Shown here in pieces: positions 9,167-17,399 of a DNA stretch of 27,269 nucleotides; positions within the stretch are counted from its first letter, which is position 1; each line of letters begins with the position of its first letter. The position numbers and the translations under genes were made by a program. Under the pieces are notes generated by a model. It was not told the DNA's origin and searched no databases. It saw only the letters and a program-made list of their open reading frames with translations. The stretch comes from Bordetella parapertussis (GTDB lineage: Bacteria > Pseudomonadota > Gammaproteobacteria > Burkholderiales > Burkholderiaceae_B), in the NCBI GenBank assembly GCA_945882005.1, contig CAMCWG010000005.1, forward strand, positions 1-27,269, written 5' to 3'.

Positions 9167-9847
9167 ATGAAAGCTTCGTCTCTGCCTGATATTGAACGCG
9201 CCCGTTTCAACATGATTGAGCAACAAATTCGTCCTTGTGGCGTCTTTGATAACAACCTGCTCGAAGCCCTGTTCAGCGTGCGTCGCGAACTCTTTGTTCC
9301 CGCTGGATACCGTAGCCTCGCGTTTTCCGATATTGAGATTCCTCTTTCGATCTCCTCCGGCGAAACCAACCAGACCATGCTGTCGCCCAAGCTTGAAGCC
9401 ACGCTGACTCAGCTGCTTCAGCTCCACGCCGATGACTGCGTCCTCGAAGTCGGCACGGGCTCAGGCTATCAGGCTGCCTTACTTGCAAAGCTATCGCACT
9501 GCGTAACCTCGATTGAGATCGACCCACGTCTGTCTGCGTTTGCACAACAGAATCTCCAACAGGCAGGGGTGACCAACGTAACGGTGGAAACGGGCGATGC
9601 CAGTAACGGTTGGGGTACGACTGAGCACCATGCAATCCTCGTCACTGGTGCAGTCCCTGCGATTCCCGACGCGCTGAAATATCAGTTATGCGTGGGTGGT
9701 CGGATGGTTGTTGTGGTGGGCCAAGCGCCCGCGATGACGGTTTACCGGGTCACCCGCAGTACCGCCGCTAGCTTTGAGACCACACCGCTATTTGAAACGG
9801 TAATCAAGCCACTGAGCGGCTTCACAACCTCACGCTTCAAATTTTAA
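9167..9847 (+). CDS. PCMT-family (protein-L-isoaspartate O-methyltransferase-like) protein
   Basis: The 226-residue product has the layout of protein-L-isoaspartate methyltransferases: a MIEQQIRP helix near the start (16-23), RRELFVPAGYRSLAF (39-53), and the AdoMet-binding motif VLEVGTGSGYQ (92-102) followed by an acidic strand end SIEIDP. True Pcm enzymes repair isoaspartyl residues in aged proteins. Here the segment before motif I reads SGETNQTMLSP in place of the usual GQTISQP-like substrate loop, so it belongs to a divergent branch and real isoaspartyl activity is uncertain. The ATG at 9167 is preferred over the GTG at 9161 because GAAAG (9155-9159) is well spaced to it. It lies 33 bases after thiD and converges on rfaE2. 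Confidence 0.8.
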   Translation: MKASSLPDIERARFNMIEQQIRPCGVFDNNLLEALFSVRRELFVPAGYRSLAFSDIEIPLSISSGETNQTMLSPKLEATLTQLLQLHADDCVLEVGTGSGYQAALLAKLSHCVTSIEIDPRLSAFAQQNLQQAGVTNVTVETGDASNGWGTTEHHAILVTGAVPAIPDALKYQLCVGGRMVVVVGQAPAMTVYRVTRSTAASFETTPLFETVIKPLSGFTTSRFKF

Positions 9848-9870
9848 GTTTTACGCCTGAAGCACTGCGA

Positions 9871-10356
9871 CTAGGCTTGCCGAATTTTATTGACGAGCGC
9901 GGTTGTTGAGCGGGCAAATTCGAAGGGAATCGCCACCGCACGCCCGCCCCAGCCTTCAACTAAGGCGGTCTCGGGCAAAGTGCGCATATCGTAATCACCG
10001 CCCTTTACGATGATGTCTGGACGCAAACGTCGGATCAGCTCAACGGGGGTGTCTTCATCAAAAACGATCACAACACTCACACAGCCCATCGCAGCTAATA
10101 AGGCCGCACGGTCATGCTCGTTGTTCAAGGGACGATCTGGACCCTTTCCCAGCCGCTTAGCCGAGGCATCCGAATTGACACCAACCACCAGTACACCACC
10201 AAGCTGAGCCGCCTCGTCCAGATAAGTGGCATGGCCACGATGCAGGATATCGAACACGCCATTGGTGAACACCACGGGCTTGACTGACGCCCCAACCGAA
10301 AGGCGTTCAAGGCACTGCTCGGGCGTCAGTATCTTATTTTCAAACCGTGCTGTCAC
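9871..10356 (-). CDS. rfaE2: D-glycero-beta-D-manno-heptose 1-phosphate adenylyltransferase
   Basis: This enzyme adds AMP to D-glycero-beta-D-manno-heptose 1-phosphate, giving the ADP-heptose used for the lipopolysaccharide inner core. The 161-residue product is a stand-alone version of the C-terminal half of E. coli HldE. It shows the nucleotidyltransferase signature FTNGVFDILHRGH (30-42, with the HxGH motif), GVNSDASAKRLGKG, and a family-typical end region VKGGDYDMRTLPETALVEGWGG. It is the last gene of the minus-strand run behind the ferritin-like gene, 18 bases downstream of it. The matching kinase (rfaE1/hldA) is not in the window. The nearby kdsD also serves lipopolysaccharide core synthesis. 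Confidence 0.94.
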   Translation of the reverse strand: MTARFENKILTPEQCLERLSVGASVKPVVFTNGVFDILHRGHATYLDEAAQLGGVLVVGVNSDASAKRLGKGPDRPLNNEHDRAALLAAMGCVSVVIVFDEDTPVELIRRLRPDIIVKGGDYDMRTLPETALVEGWGGRAVAIPFEFARSTTALVNKIRQA

Positions 10357-10374
10357 AGCGCAAAGAGTCCTTGT

Positions 10375-11250
10375 TTAAGCCGGTGAAGGCGTAGCATCCG
10401 TCGCACCTGGGGCGGCACGCATCAGCTCTTTGCGGTACCGGTTGAGATCCTGAACCGTTTTAAACGAACTATCCATCAACAAAGACATATTGTGCAGAAT
10501 GCGCGTGCTCACTTTACCTTCCCACGCTTTATCAAACACAATTTGGTTGTCCAACCAACGCTCTAGCCAGCCCGGCTCAGGCATCTTGGATTGAACCGTG
10601 TCATTAGGAAACAAATCCTTATTGACGTGCAAATTAGTTGGGTGCAATGCCTGTGGGGTCCGATGTGCCGAGGCCATCAACACACCAATCTTTGCAAACG
10701 CCATGCGCGCTTGCGTCGCGATATCTTGCCCACGCTGCGTCAGAGCGCGCTTCATATAGCGCAGATATGCACCAGCATGCCGGGCCTCGTCTTGTGCAAT
10801 CACGTTATAAATCGCTTTGATGACGGGCTCTGTATGCCAGTCAGCGGCACGACGATACCAGTGATTCAAACGCACCTCGCCACAGAAATGCAGCATCAGC
10901 GTTTCAAGAGGTGGCGCAGGGTCAAACTCAAAGCGCACTCGATGCAACTCTTCTTCAGTCGGAACGAGATCAGGCGCAAAACGGCGCAGGTACTCAATCA
11001 GCACGAGCGAATGCTTTTGTTCTTCGAAGAACCAAACCGACATAAAGGCTGAGAAATCACTGTCATCGCGATTGTCACGCAAAAACATTTCCGTTGCCGG
11101 AAGGGCCGCCCACTCTGTGATGGCGTTCATCTTGATCGTCTGCGCTTGCTCGTCTGAGAGCTTGCTACGATCAAAATCCTGCCATGGAATATCAGTCGCC
11201 ATATTCCAACGCACTGATTCCATCGACTTGAACAATTCTGCGTAGAGCAT
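10375..11250 (-). CDS. Ferritin-like diiron protein, function unknown
   Basis: The 291-residue product has the four-helix diiron pattern. It has glutamates in the first helix (Glu46 or Glu54), ExxH at Glu77-His80 (FFEEQKH), a third-helix glutamate (Glu125 in FCGEVRLNHW) and a second ExxH at Glu155-His158 (QDEARH). This matches ferritin-like oxidases, hydroxylases and acyl-ACP desaturase-like proteins. The substrate is unknown. The ATG at 11250 is chosen over an upstream TTG at 11265 because AAGG lies at proper spacing before it. It sits 60 bases after ubiB and 18 bases before rfaE2, apparently in one operon with ubiJ and ubiB, which hints at a role in quinone or lipid chemistry; that is inference. 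The protein is longer than Coq7-type quinone hydroxylases and does not read like one. Confidence 0.78.
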   Translation of the reverse strand: MLYAELFKSMESVRWNMATDIPWQDFDRSKLSDEQAQTIKMNAITEWAALPATEMFLRDNRDDSDFSAFMSVWFFEEQKHSLVLIEYLRRFAPDLVPTEEELHRVRFEFDPAPPLETLMLHFCGEVRLNHWYRRAADWHTEPVIKAIYNVIAQDEARHAGAYLRYMKRALTQRGQDIATQARMAFAKIGVLMASAHRTPQALHPTNLHVNKDLFPNDTVQSKMPEPGWLERWLDNQIVFDKAWEGKVSTRILHNMSLLMDSSFKTVQDLNRYRKELMRAAPGATDATPSPA

Positions 11251-11310
11251 ATTCACTGCCTTCAATATTTGGCTTGCGCCAACGGATTAATAAATAAAAC
11301 CAACCTGCGC

Positions 11311-12864
11311 TTAGCGGATCAAAGCCCAAAGAGCCACGCCTAACGCCACCGCAGCCACACCAGTCAGTGCAACCAACAACCGATTACCCTGCTCACGTGC
11401 CTGCCGCGATCTCTGTAACTCAGCAAGCATCGCAGCAGACAAATCCGGACGACTGAGCTGCGCGTGGATCAACCGAGGAACCTCTGGCAACCATTGCGAC
11501 CACTGTGCTGCTTCTTGCGTCAATTTCTTCCGTATACCCCTGATGCCAACGCGCTGATGCATCCAACGCTCAAGGTACGGCTTGGCCGTTTTCCATAAGT
11601 CTAATTGCGGATCAAGTTGGCGTCCCAATCCCTCAACATTCAATAAGGTTTTTTGTAACAAAACCAACTGAGGTTGTATTTCAACATTAAAGCGCCGCGA
11701 TGTCTGGAAAAGCCTCAAAAGCACCTGACCAAGTGAGATTTCAGCCAGCGGGCGATCGAAATAAGGCTCGCACACTGCACGCACCGCCCCCTCAAGCTCT
11801 TCCTCACGTGTCGTGGCGGGCACCCAGCCCGACTCAATGTGCAGGCGGGCGACGCGGCGGTAGTCTCGTTGAAAAAATGCCAGAAAGTTCTGTGCCAAAT
11901 AATTCTTATCAAATTCAGACAACGAGCCCACAATTCCAAAATCGAGCGCAATGTAGCGGCCAAGCGTTTCGGGCTGATCGGAGACGTAAATATTGCCAGG
12001 ATGCATGTCTGCATGGAAAAAACCATCGTCAAACACTTGGGTAAAAAAGATCTCAACGCCCGTGCGAGCAAGTGTCGGGATATCAACACCCAAGGCGCGT
12101 AGTCGATCAACCTGACTCACTGGGATCCCGTACATACGCTCCATGGTGAATACATTCGAGGCGCAGTAATCCCACATCACTTCGGGGACCCACAACAGAT
12201 TGCTGCGATCGCCCTCCGCGGCAAAGTTGCGTCGCAGCTGGCTGCAGTTTGCCGCCTCGCGCAACAAGTCTAATTCGTCGTGCAGATGCTTATCGAACTC
12301 TCCGACAACCTCACGAGGCTTCAGCCTGCGGCCATCCGGTGCCAAGCGCTCAATCAACCCTGCAAGGACACGCATCAACGATAGATCTTTGTCGATCACT
12401 TCAAGCATGCCAGGCCGCAAGACTTTTACAGCAACATGCCTGCCGTCGTGCAAGACAGCGAAGTGCACTTGCGCGATAGAGGCGGAAGCAACCGGATCCG
12501 TCTCAAAGTGCGCAAACAATTTCCCCGTGGGTGCACCCAAAGCGGCCTCAACGAGCGCGGCAGCCTCGTCAGAGGGAAATGGTGCGACACGATCTTGCAG
12601 CAGCGCGAGTTCGTCGGCGATATCGGGCGGAATCAAATCGCGACGTGTGGACAGCACCTGTCCAAACTTAACAAAGATCGGACCCAGCGCCTCAAGGGCA
12701 AGTCTCAATCTCTCACCCCGAGGCATCGTCGGGCGAGAACCCAAGCGCGCCACCCAGAGCAGGCGAACGGCCCAAGGATGGTCAATACCGGACAGCACCA
12801 ACTCATCTAGCCGATAACGCAACGCGACCAGCATAATGCGCAGCAGTCGCGGGACAGACATCAT
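11311..12864 (-). CDS. ubiB: Ubiquinone biosynthesis kinase-like protein UbiB
   Basis: UbiB is an atypical kinase (ADCK/COQ8 family) with ATPase activity that supports ubiquinone synthesis at the inner membrane. The 517-residue product shows the family's KxGQ motif (VKFGQ, 65-69), an alanine-rich loop SASIAQVH (127-134), the ATP-site lysine in VAVKV (Lys147), ADMHPGN (285-291) and DFG (308-310). The C-terminal end is hydrophobic (about 495-515), consistent with a membrane anchor. It overlaps ubiJ by four bases (ATGA), so the two are coupled. Two adjacent ATG codons (12864 and 12861) are possible starts; either gives the same protein apart from one Met. Confidence 0.95.
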   Translation of the reverse strand: MMSVPRLLRIMLVALRYRLDELVLSGIDHPWAVRLLWVARLGSRPTMPRGERLRLALEALGPIFVKFGQVLSTRRDLIPPDIADELALLQDRVAPFPSDEAAALVEAALGAPTGKLFAHFETDPVASASIAQVHFAVLHDGRHVAVKVLRPGMLEVIDKDLSLMRVLAGLIERLAPDGRRLKPREVVGEFDKHLHDELDLLREAANCSQLRRNFAAEGDRSNLLWVPEVMWDYCASNVFTMERMYGIPVSQVDRLRALGVDIPTLARTGVEIFFTQVFDDGFFHADMHPGNIYVSDQPETLGRYIALDFGIVGSLSEFDKNYLAQNFLAFFQRDYRRVARLHIESGWVPATTREEELEGAVRAVCEPYFDRPLAEISLGQVLLRLFQTSRRFNVEIQPQLVLLQKTLLNVEGLGRQLDPQLDLWKTAKPYLERWMHQRVGIRGIRKKLTQEAAQWSQWLPEVPRLIHAQLSRPDLSAAMLAELQRSRQAREQGNRLLVALTGVAAVALGVALWALIR

Positions 12865-13523
12865 CGCACCGCGCTCCGGTTGGCTTCCAACTTACGCATT
12901 CGCGTAAGCAGATTGGCTGCCCGCTGCTCAAGCACAGACAAACGCGTCTGCGCTTGCAATTGATCTTGAACAAACGCCTGCATCACAGAACGACCAGCCA
13001 GAGCATCCGTTTCTTCAGATAGATATTCGGCCACGTTGCGGCCTAAGCCACGCAAGGCTTGGCTAAACCCCATCGCTGCAGTATGTGCGCCCTGCACAAT
13101 CCTGCGAGCTGAGATATCGCCCAACCACTGCGCTAAAGCATCCTCGGGGTCTGGCCGCAAATCGCGCGACAATTCAGAAACCACTTGCGCGAGGGCAGCT
13201 TGCCCCGAGACGTGTACGTATTCTGCAATGTCAGGGCGCGAACGTGATGACAGCCACGCAATCGGATCAAAAGATTGGGGACTGATTTCAAGTACGACAT
13301 CAGGAGTGGTAGTCACCTCTGCAGGAACCAGTTGACCGACATCAGAAATCTTAAAGGTCAGGGAAAAGCCGCCAAAAACGATGCGCAAGGTTTTTGCGGC
13401 GTGATGCGCCAAACGCTCGGCCGCCCAAGGTTGCTGTCGCGCCAGCAGATTAAAGGCGTGCGCAACTGCTTGAACTGGCTGAAAAACCTCAAGGGATGGA
13501 AGCGGGGAGAAGGCTCGTCTCAA
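12861..13523 (-). CDS. ubiJ: Ubiquinone biosynthesis accessory factor UbiJ (SCP2-domain protein)
   Basis: UbiJ is a lipid-binding accessory protein thought to hold ubiquinone intermediates for the cytosolic Ubi enzyme complex. The 220-residue product has an N-terminal SCP2-like half (about 20-115, including [17 protein letters not shown] and a [14 protein letters not shown] stretch) and a C-terminal coiled-coil helix (about 170-215), the usual UbiJ layout. Its place directly before ubiB confirms the call. The start is odd: a stop codon lies just upstream (13533-13535), no ATG or GTG is usable, and TTG at 13523 is the only reasonable start, without a clear ribosome site. A good -10 hexamer (TATAGT) lies only eight bases before it. 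Confidence 0.9.
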   Translation of the reverse strand: MRRAFSPLPSLEVFQPVQAVAHAFNLLARQQPWAAERLAHHAAKTLRIVFGGFSLTFKISDVGQLVPAEVTTTPDVVLEISPQSFDPIAWLSSRSRPDIAEYVHVSGQAALAQVVSELSRDLRPDPEDALAQWLGDISARRIVQGAHTAAMGFSQALRGLGRNVAEYLSEETDALAGRSVMQAFVQDQLQAQTRLSVLEQRAANLLTRMRKLEANRSAVR

Positions 13524-13531
13524 AATATTGG

Positions 13532-13560
13532 ACTATAGGGATGTTGGCCGTATGGGCACA
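13532..13560 (-). promoter_or_regulatory. Candidate promoter of the ubiJ-ubiB operon
   Basis: Because a strong terminator lies upstream (13596-13624), ubiJ, ubiB and the genes behind them need their own promoter in this gap. Read on the minus strand there is TATAGT (13537-13532, five of six matches to TATAAT) with TTGTGC about 18 bases before it (three of six matches to TTGACA). The implied start of transcription falls at about 13525, only one or two bases before the TTG start of ubiJ. By-eye prediction only. Confidence 0.4.
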
Positions 13561-13595
13561 AAACCGACAGTTTAACGGTTGTGGCGGGGTCACTC

Positions 13596-13624
13596 AGTAA
13601 AAACGCCCGCTTTCGCGGGCGTTT
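13596..13624 (-). terminator. Rho-independent terminator after the Tim44-domain gene
   Basis: Read on the minus strand, the ten-base arm AAACGCCCGC, a GAAA loop and the complementary arm GCGGGCGTTT are followed at once by more T residues, five in a row in total. This is a strong GC-rich stem with a U-tail, 31 bases beyond the stop codon of the Tim44-domain gene. It separates that gene from ubiJ. Confidence 0.9.
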
Positions 13625-13655
13625 AGCGACTAATTGCACAGCAAATTGGCAAGTC

Positions 13656-14642
13656 TTAGCTAGCCTGGGAAACCGGAACCTGCTGAATCCCGGCCAACAA
13701 CCACCCGCCTTGCTCTGGCTTGAACAGGTTCCACACCTCTTCGAAGCGGAAAGCTTCAGCGCCGGCCTGTTCACGCAACATCCCGGAGAAGCGCACGCTT
13801 GCCAGGTGACCGTCGCTGACTTTTTCAATACCGAGCAGTTCTGCATTGAGCAGCACCACTTCTGTGTGGTTTTGGCCAGTCTGACCGCTTAACTGAGCCT
13901 GCAGCTCCTTCAACAGGTCATCCGTCAAAAAGTTACGTAACTCATTGACGTTACCGCTATCCCAAACTTTTTGAATCGCGACAAACTGCTGTTTGGCTTC
14001 ACCCAAAAAGCGTTGTGTGTCGAAATCCGTTGGGATGAACCAACTTTGGTCTGGCGCTGGTGCATCTGAGCCAAAGCCGGCAGCTGACATTGAACCTGTC
14101 GCCGAAGGAGGCAATTGAACCGGAGCTGCAGCTGGCTCAGACGACTGACGCCACATGTCGTTAGGTGCTGGGGCAGCTCCCCTTGTAGCACCTGCACCCG
14201 CACCCTGCACAGCAGGCTCAGCTGAGGCACCGCCACGCATTCTGCGCAAGATGAACATGATGCCGAAGATCACAACACCTGCAATCAAGGCCATCACCAG
14301 AAAGTCGGCCATTGCGCCGCCCAGACCAAAATGCGACAAGAGTGCGGCGATACCCAAACCAGCAGCAATGCCGGCTAGAGGTCCGAGCCAACGCGACGCG
14401 CCGCTTGGCTTAGCTGCCGCGGCCGCGCCAGCGGTCGAGCTAGCTGCTGCAGGGGCCGTTGCACTTTTCTGGGTTGTAGTTGATGCAGCGGGCGCTTGAT
14501 TCGTTACGTTGCTGGACTGACGACCAGCGTTACTGCCTTTGCCAACACGAGCGGCATCCGCATCAAACGCCATACTGGTCAGTGCCAAGCCGCTCACCGC
14601 GAGAACAGCTGCTGCGACAAAACGTGAAAGGGAACGAGACAT
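13656..14642 (-). CDS. Tim44-domain membrane protein
   Basis: The 328-residue product begins with a signal-like hydrophobic segment (about 8-25). A low-complexity Ala/Thr/Ser-rich linker (about 35-82) follows, then two membrane helices (about 86-106 and 111-133) ending in a basic RRMRGG. A second Ala/Pro-rich linker leads to a C-terminal Tim44-like domain (about 205-328, from FDTQRFLGEAKQQFVAIQKVWD to WLLAGIQQV). In mitochondria this domain belongs to a membrane-bound import factor; the bacterial role is not settled. The ATG at 14642 has an excellent ribosome site (AGGAG, six bases away). It sits between ubiE and ubiJ and ends at a strong terminator, so it is either transcribed with ubiE or from the 177-base gap before it. 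Confidence 0.86.
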   Translation of the reverse strand: MSRSLSRFVAAAVLAVSGLALTSMAFDADAARVGKGSNAGRQSSNVTNQAPAASTTTQKSATAPAAASSTAGAAAAAKPSGASRWLGPLAGIAAGLGIAALLSHFGLGGAMADFLVMALIAGVVIFGIMFILRRMRGGASAEPAVQGAGAGATRGAAPAPNDMWRQSSEPAAAPVQLPPSATGSMSAAGFGSDAPAPDQSWFIPTDFDTQRFLGEAKQQFVAIQKVWDSGNVNELRNFLTDDLLKELQAQLSGQTGQNHTEVVLLNAELLGIEKVSDGHLASVRFSGMLREQAGAEAFRFEEVWNLFKPEQGGWLLAGIQQVPVSQAS

Positions 14643-14819
14643 CGATTGCTCCTGGGCGAAAAACGCCAATAAAAAGTACTAACGTAGTAACGGACTTGCA
14701 TTTATTTACAAAGCATTGCTTTGCAAACGGTTCTTATAAAACCAAATCTTACTAAAAGCTGAACGAAATTGTAAGTGAGTAGACCGCTCCAGTCCAAATA
14801 AGTTCAGTTATTTACCTAA
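14643..14819. other. AT-rich gap between ubiE and the Tim44-domain gene
   Basis: This 177-base gap is visibly richer in A and T than its surroundings and probably holds the Tim44 gene promoter. A small inverted repeat CAAAGC-ATT-GCTTTG lies at 14709-14723; it lacks a T-run on the minus strand and is not a convincing terminator for ubiE. No reading frame of note is seen. Confidence 0.3.
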
Positions 14820-15557
14820 TTAGACTTTTACGCCTTCGTGTAACGCGGTCAGACCCGCCGACAGATTGAAGTATTGGACACGGCTTAGGCCAGCATCGGA
14901 CAGCATTTTCTTAAGGGTTTCTTGGTCTGGGTGCATGCGGATCGACTCAGCCAAATAGCGATAGCTCTCCGCGTCGCCCGCCACCTTACTGCCCAACCAT
15001 GGCAACACCTTAAACGAGTACCAGTCGTACGCCGGTGCAAGCGGCTTGGCAATATGCGAGAACTCGAGCACCAACAATTTGCCGCCCGGGCGCAAGACCC
15101 GCGTCATTTCAGCCAACGCGCGATCTTTGTGCGTCATGTTGCGCAAACCAAACGCAACGCTCACCCGATCAAAATAACTATCAGGAAACGGCAAGCGCTC
15201 GGCATCACACACTGCGCAGGGCAAGACGATTCCATCGTCCATCAAACGATCACGCCCCACCCTCAGCATTGAATCATTAATGTCGGTGAGCCAAACTTCC
15301 CCTTGGGCTCCTGCTTGCTTTGCAAACGCGCGAGCCAAATCACCGGTTCCTCCGGCGATGTCAAGCACCCTCATCCCGGGACGTACAGCGGCACGGCCAA
15401 TGGTGAAAGCCTTCCAGACGCGATGCAGCCCAGCCGACATCAGGTCGTTCATCACGTCATAGCGTGTTGCGACAGAGTGAAACACCTGCGCGACCTTACC
15501 GGCCTTTTCAGACTCGGCAACGGTCTGGAAACCGAAGTGGGTTTTATCGTCGGACAT
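14820..15557 (-). CDS. ubiE: Ubiquinone/menaquinone C-methyltransferase UbiE
   Basis: UbiE is the AdoMet-dependent C-methyltransferase of ubiquinone synthesis (2-octaprenyl-6-methoxy-benzoquinol methylation), and in menaquinone makers of demethylmenaquinol. The 245-residue product shows the family's start (THFGFQTV, then [14 protein letters not shown]), motif [13 protein letters not shown] (64-75), and the UbiE signatures [16 protein letters not shown] and [15 protein letters not shown]. It ends in the typical [13 protein letters not shown]. The start ATG at 15557 has only a weak ribosome site. It is divergent from the pxp operon across 59 bases and leads the minus-strand ubiquinone gene group. 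Confidence 0.97.
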   Translation of the reverse strand: MSDDKTHFGFQTVAESEKAGKVAQVFHSVATRYDVMNDLMSAGLHRVWKAFTIGRAAVRPGMRVLDIAGGTGDLARAFAKQAGAQGEVWLTDINDSMLRVGRDRLMDDGIVLPCAVCDAERLPFPDSYFDRVSVAFGLRNMTHKDRALAEMTRVLRPGGKLLVLEFSHIAKPLAPAYDWYSFKVLPWLGSKVAGDAESYRYLAESIRMHPDQETLKKMLSDAGLSRVQYFNLSAGLTALHEGVKV

Positions 15558-15616
15558 TGATGTTCGCTTAAAAATTTACAAGTACTATTCTATTCGCTTC
15601 GACTCCAATTCGTCGC

Positions 15617-16399
15617 ATGTCATTACACTCAAAAAAAGATCTGCAACCAATAACTCTTTCGAGAGCACCAGACCAAAGCATGAAAGGACCTGTGTTTACG
15701 ATACGTCCGCAAGGCGACCGATGCCTAAGCTTGGACTTTGGCCAGGAAATTAGCGCTGAAACTGGACTGACGTGTTTGAGTGCTGCGGCCACCTTGCGGG
15801 CAGCCGACATCCCGGGCGTGTCCGACATCGTGCCCTCATACACCGCAGTAGCGTTGTTTTACTCGCCCGGCACTCACGCCACATCTGTCACCTTTGCAAG
15901 CCTGTCGAAAGAAGTGAAGCGCATCCTGAGCGGTGAGTTACTGCCGGCGAACGCCTCCTCGCGGCTGATCAAAATACCCGTCTGCTATGGCGGCGTGCAT
16001 GGGCCGGACCTCAGTGACGTGGCCAAGCGCACAGGCCTGACCGAAGATGAAGTCATCACCAAACATAGCACCTCTGACACGATGGTATTTTCACTTGGTT
16101 TCTCGCCCGGCCATCCTTATATCGGCATTCACGAAGAAATCTTTGCCATTCCACGACGAGACGTGCCACGCACGGTGGTACCGCGCGGCTCCGTCGCTAT
16201 TGCCAATCGACAGTCAACGATTTATCCGGAGCGTCTTCCTGGCGGCTGGCACATTCTGGGCGCGACACCGCTGAGGCTCTTTGACCTCGCGCGCGAGCAA
16301 CCATCGCTGCTCTTACCCGGCGACAAGATTCAATTCGTTCCAATCGACCAAAAAGAGTTTGACCGCATGACGGCCGAGTTGGAGGGAGCAAGCTCATGA
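15617..16399 (+). CDS. pxpB: 5-oxoprolinase subunit B (KipI family)
   Basis: With PxpA and PxpC it forms the ATP-dependent 5-oxoprolinase that turns 5-oxoproline (pyroglutamate) into glutamate. The product is 260 residues from the ATG at 15617. KipI-family motifs are clear: PQGDRCLSLDFG (31-42), IPVCYGG-HGPDL (120-132), FSLGFSPGHPYIG (158-170) and PGGWHILGATPL (208-219). The first about 20 residues do not look like the family, and an in-frame ATG at 15680 would give a 239-residue protein closer to the usual start; neither has a good ribosome site. It overlaps pxpC by four bases (ATGA). Older annotations call such proteins allophanate hydrolase subunit 1 or sporulation inhibitor KipI. Confidence 0.9.
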   Translation: MSLHSKKDLQPITLSRAPDQSMKGPVFTIRPQGDRCLSLDFGQEISAETGLTCLSAAATLRAADIPGVSDIVPSYTAVALFYSPGTHATSVTFASLSKEVKRILSGELLPANASSRLIKIPVCYGGVHGPDLSDVAKRTGLTEDEVITKHSTSDTMVFSLGFSPGHPYIGIHEEIFAIPRRDVPRTVVPRGSVAIANRQSTIYPERLPGGWHILGATPLRLFDLAREQPSLLLPGDKIQFVPIDQKEFDRMTAELEGASS

Positions 16400-17388
16400 G
16401 CATTGTCGTGATCAAGCCAGGCATGCTCTCGAGCTTTCAGGATGCAGGACGACACGGACATCAACCCTTGGGTATTTCTGTTGTCGGGGCAATGGATCAA
16501 CGTGCGCACCAGCTGGCCAACATTCTGGTTGGTAATGATGCACGCACAGCCAGCCTTGAAATTACCCTGACAGGTCCAACACTACTGTTTAAAAAGCCTT
16601 GTTGTATCGCCTTAAGTGGTGCTGATTTGAGCGCGACGCTTAATGGCCAGCCGGTCGCCATGAACCGGCCCATCATCGCACGCCCGAAAGACGAGCTAGC
16701 CTTTGGGCCACGCAAGCATGGCACGCGTTGCTATTTAGCAGTGCACGGCGGTTTTGCACTCACCCCGGTGCTAGGTAGCACCAGTACATATCTGCGCAGC
16801 CACTTCGGCGGCTGGCATGGCCGCGCGCTGCAAAAGGGCGACGAGATACCCTTCGCACAGCCACTCAAAAACAAAGACCTAGAAGCTCTTGCCATGGAGC
16901 TCTGGGCGATCAAGATTTATCTGCCCTCTGCAATCGCCGACTCGTCGCGTCAGCGTATCCGCTTGATCAAAAGCGCGCTGTGGAATGAGTTCACGCCAGA
17001 GAGTTGTGTGGCGCTGCTAACGGAAACGTTCAAGTTGAGTCCAGACTCTGAACGGATGGGATACCGCCTATCTGGCACTCCACTTCTGATGAGCGAACCG
17101 CGCCAACTGTTATCCGAAGCAACCACTTTCGGCACCATTCAAGTCCCCGCAGGCGGACAGCCGATCATTTTGATGGCAGACCGACAAACCACGGGCGGCT
17201 ATCCAAAAATGGCATATGTCGCAACCGTCGACTTACCCCTTCTAGCGCAATGCGCCCCAGGTGATGCGCTACAGTTTGAAGCCATCACACTCGAGCGCGC
17301 GCAAGAGCTGGATGTCGCGCGCGAGCGCGCATGGCAAGCGCTCGCACAAACGTTAAAACCAATACAAGATTTACTTTTTCATCACTGA
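16396..17388 (+). CDS. pxpC: 5-oxoprolinase subunit C (KipA / biotin-dependent carboxyltransferase family)
   Basis: This is the partner of PxpB in the 5-oxoprolinase complex. The 330-residue product has the family's start (IVVIKPGMLSSFQDAGRHG), GAMDQRAHQLAN (31-42), LAVHGGF, and the late motif FGTIQVPAGGQPIILMADRQ followed by TGGYPKMA. The ATG overlaps the pxpB stop (ATGA) and has a GGAGGGAG ribosome site, so translation is coupled. pxpA follows after 11 bases. A gene pair with this look could be annotated as urea amidolyase-related, but the neighbouring LamB/YcsF gene favours 5-oxoprolinase. Confidence 0.92.
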   Translation: MSIVVIKPGMLSSFQDAGRHGHQPLGISVVGAMDQRAHQLANILVGNDARTASLEITLTGPTLLFKKPCCIALSGADLSATLNGQPVAMNRPIIARPKDELAFGPRKHGTRCYLAVHGGFALTPVLGSTSTYLRSHFGGWHGRALQKGDEIPFAQPLKNKDLEALAMELWAIKIYLPSAIADSSRQRIRLIKSALWNEFTPESCVALLTETFKLSPDSERMGYRLSGTPLLMSEPRQLLSEATTFGTIQVPAGGQPIILMADRQTTGGYPKMAYVATVDLPLLAQCAPGDALQFEAITLERAQELDVARERAWQALAQTLKPIQDLLFHH

Positions 17389-17399
17389 GGTGACACCAC

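Noticed and set aside
14709..14723. Inverted repeat CAAAGC-ATT-GCTTTG as a terminator for ubiE
   Set aside because: It has a short AT-rich stem and no T-run on the minus strand, so it is not convincing.
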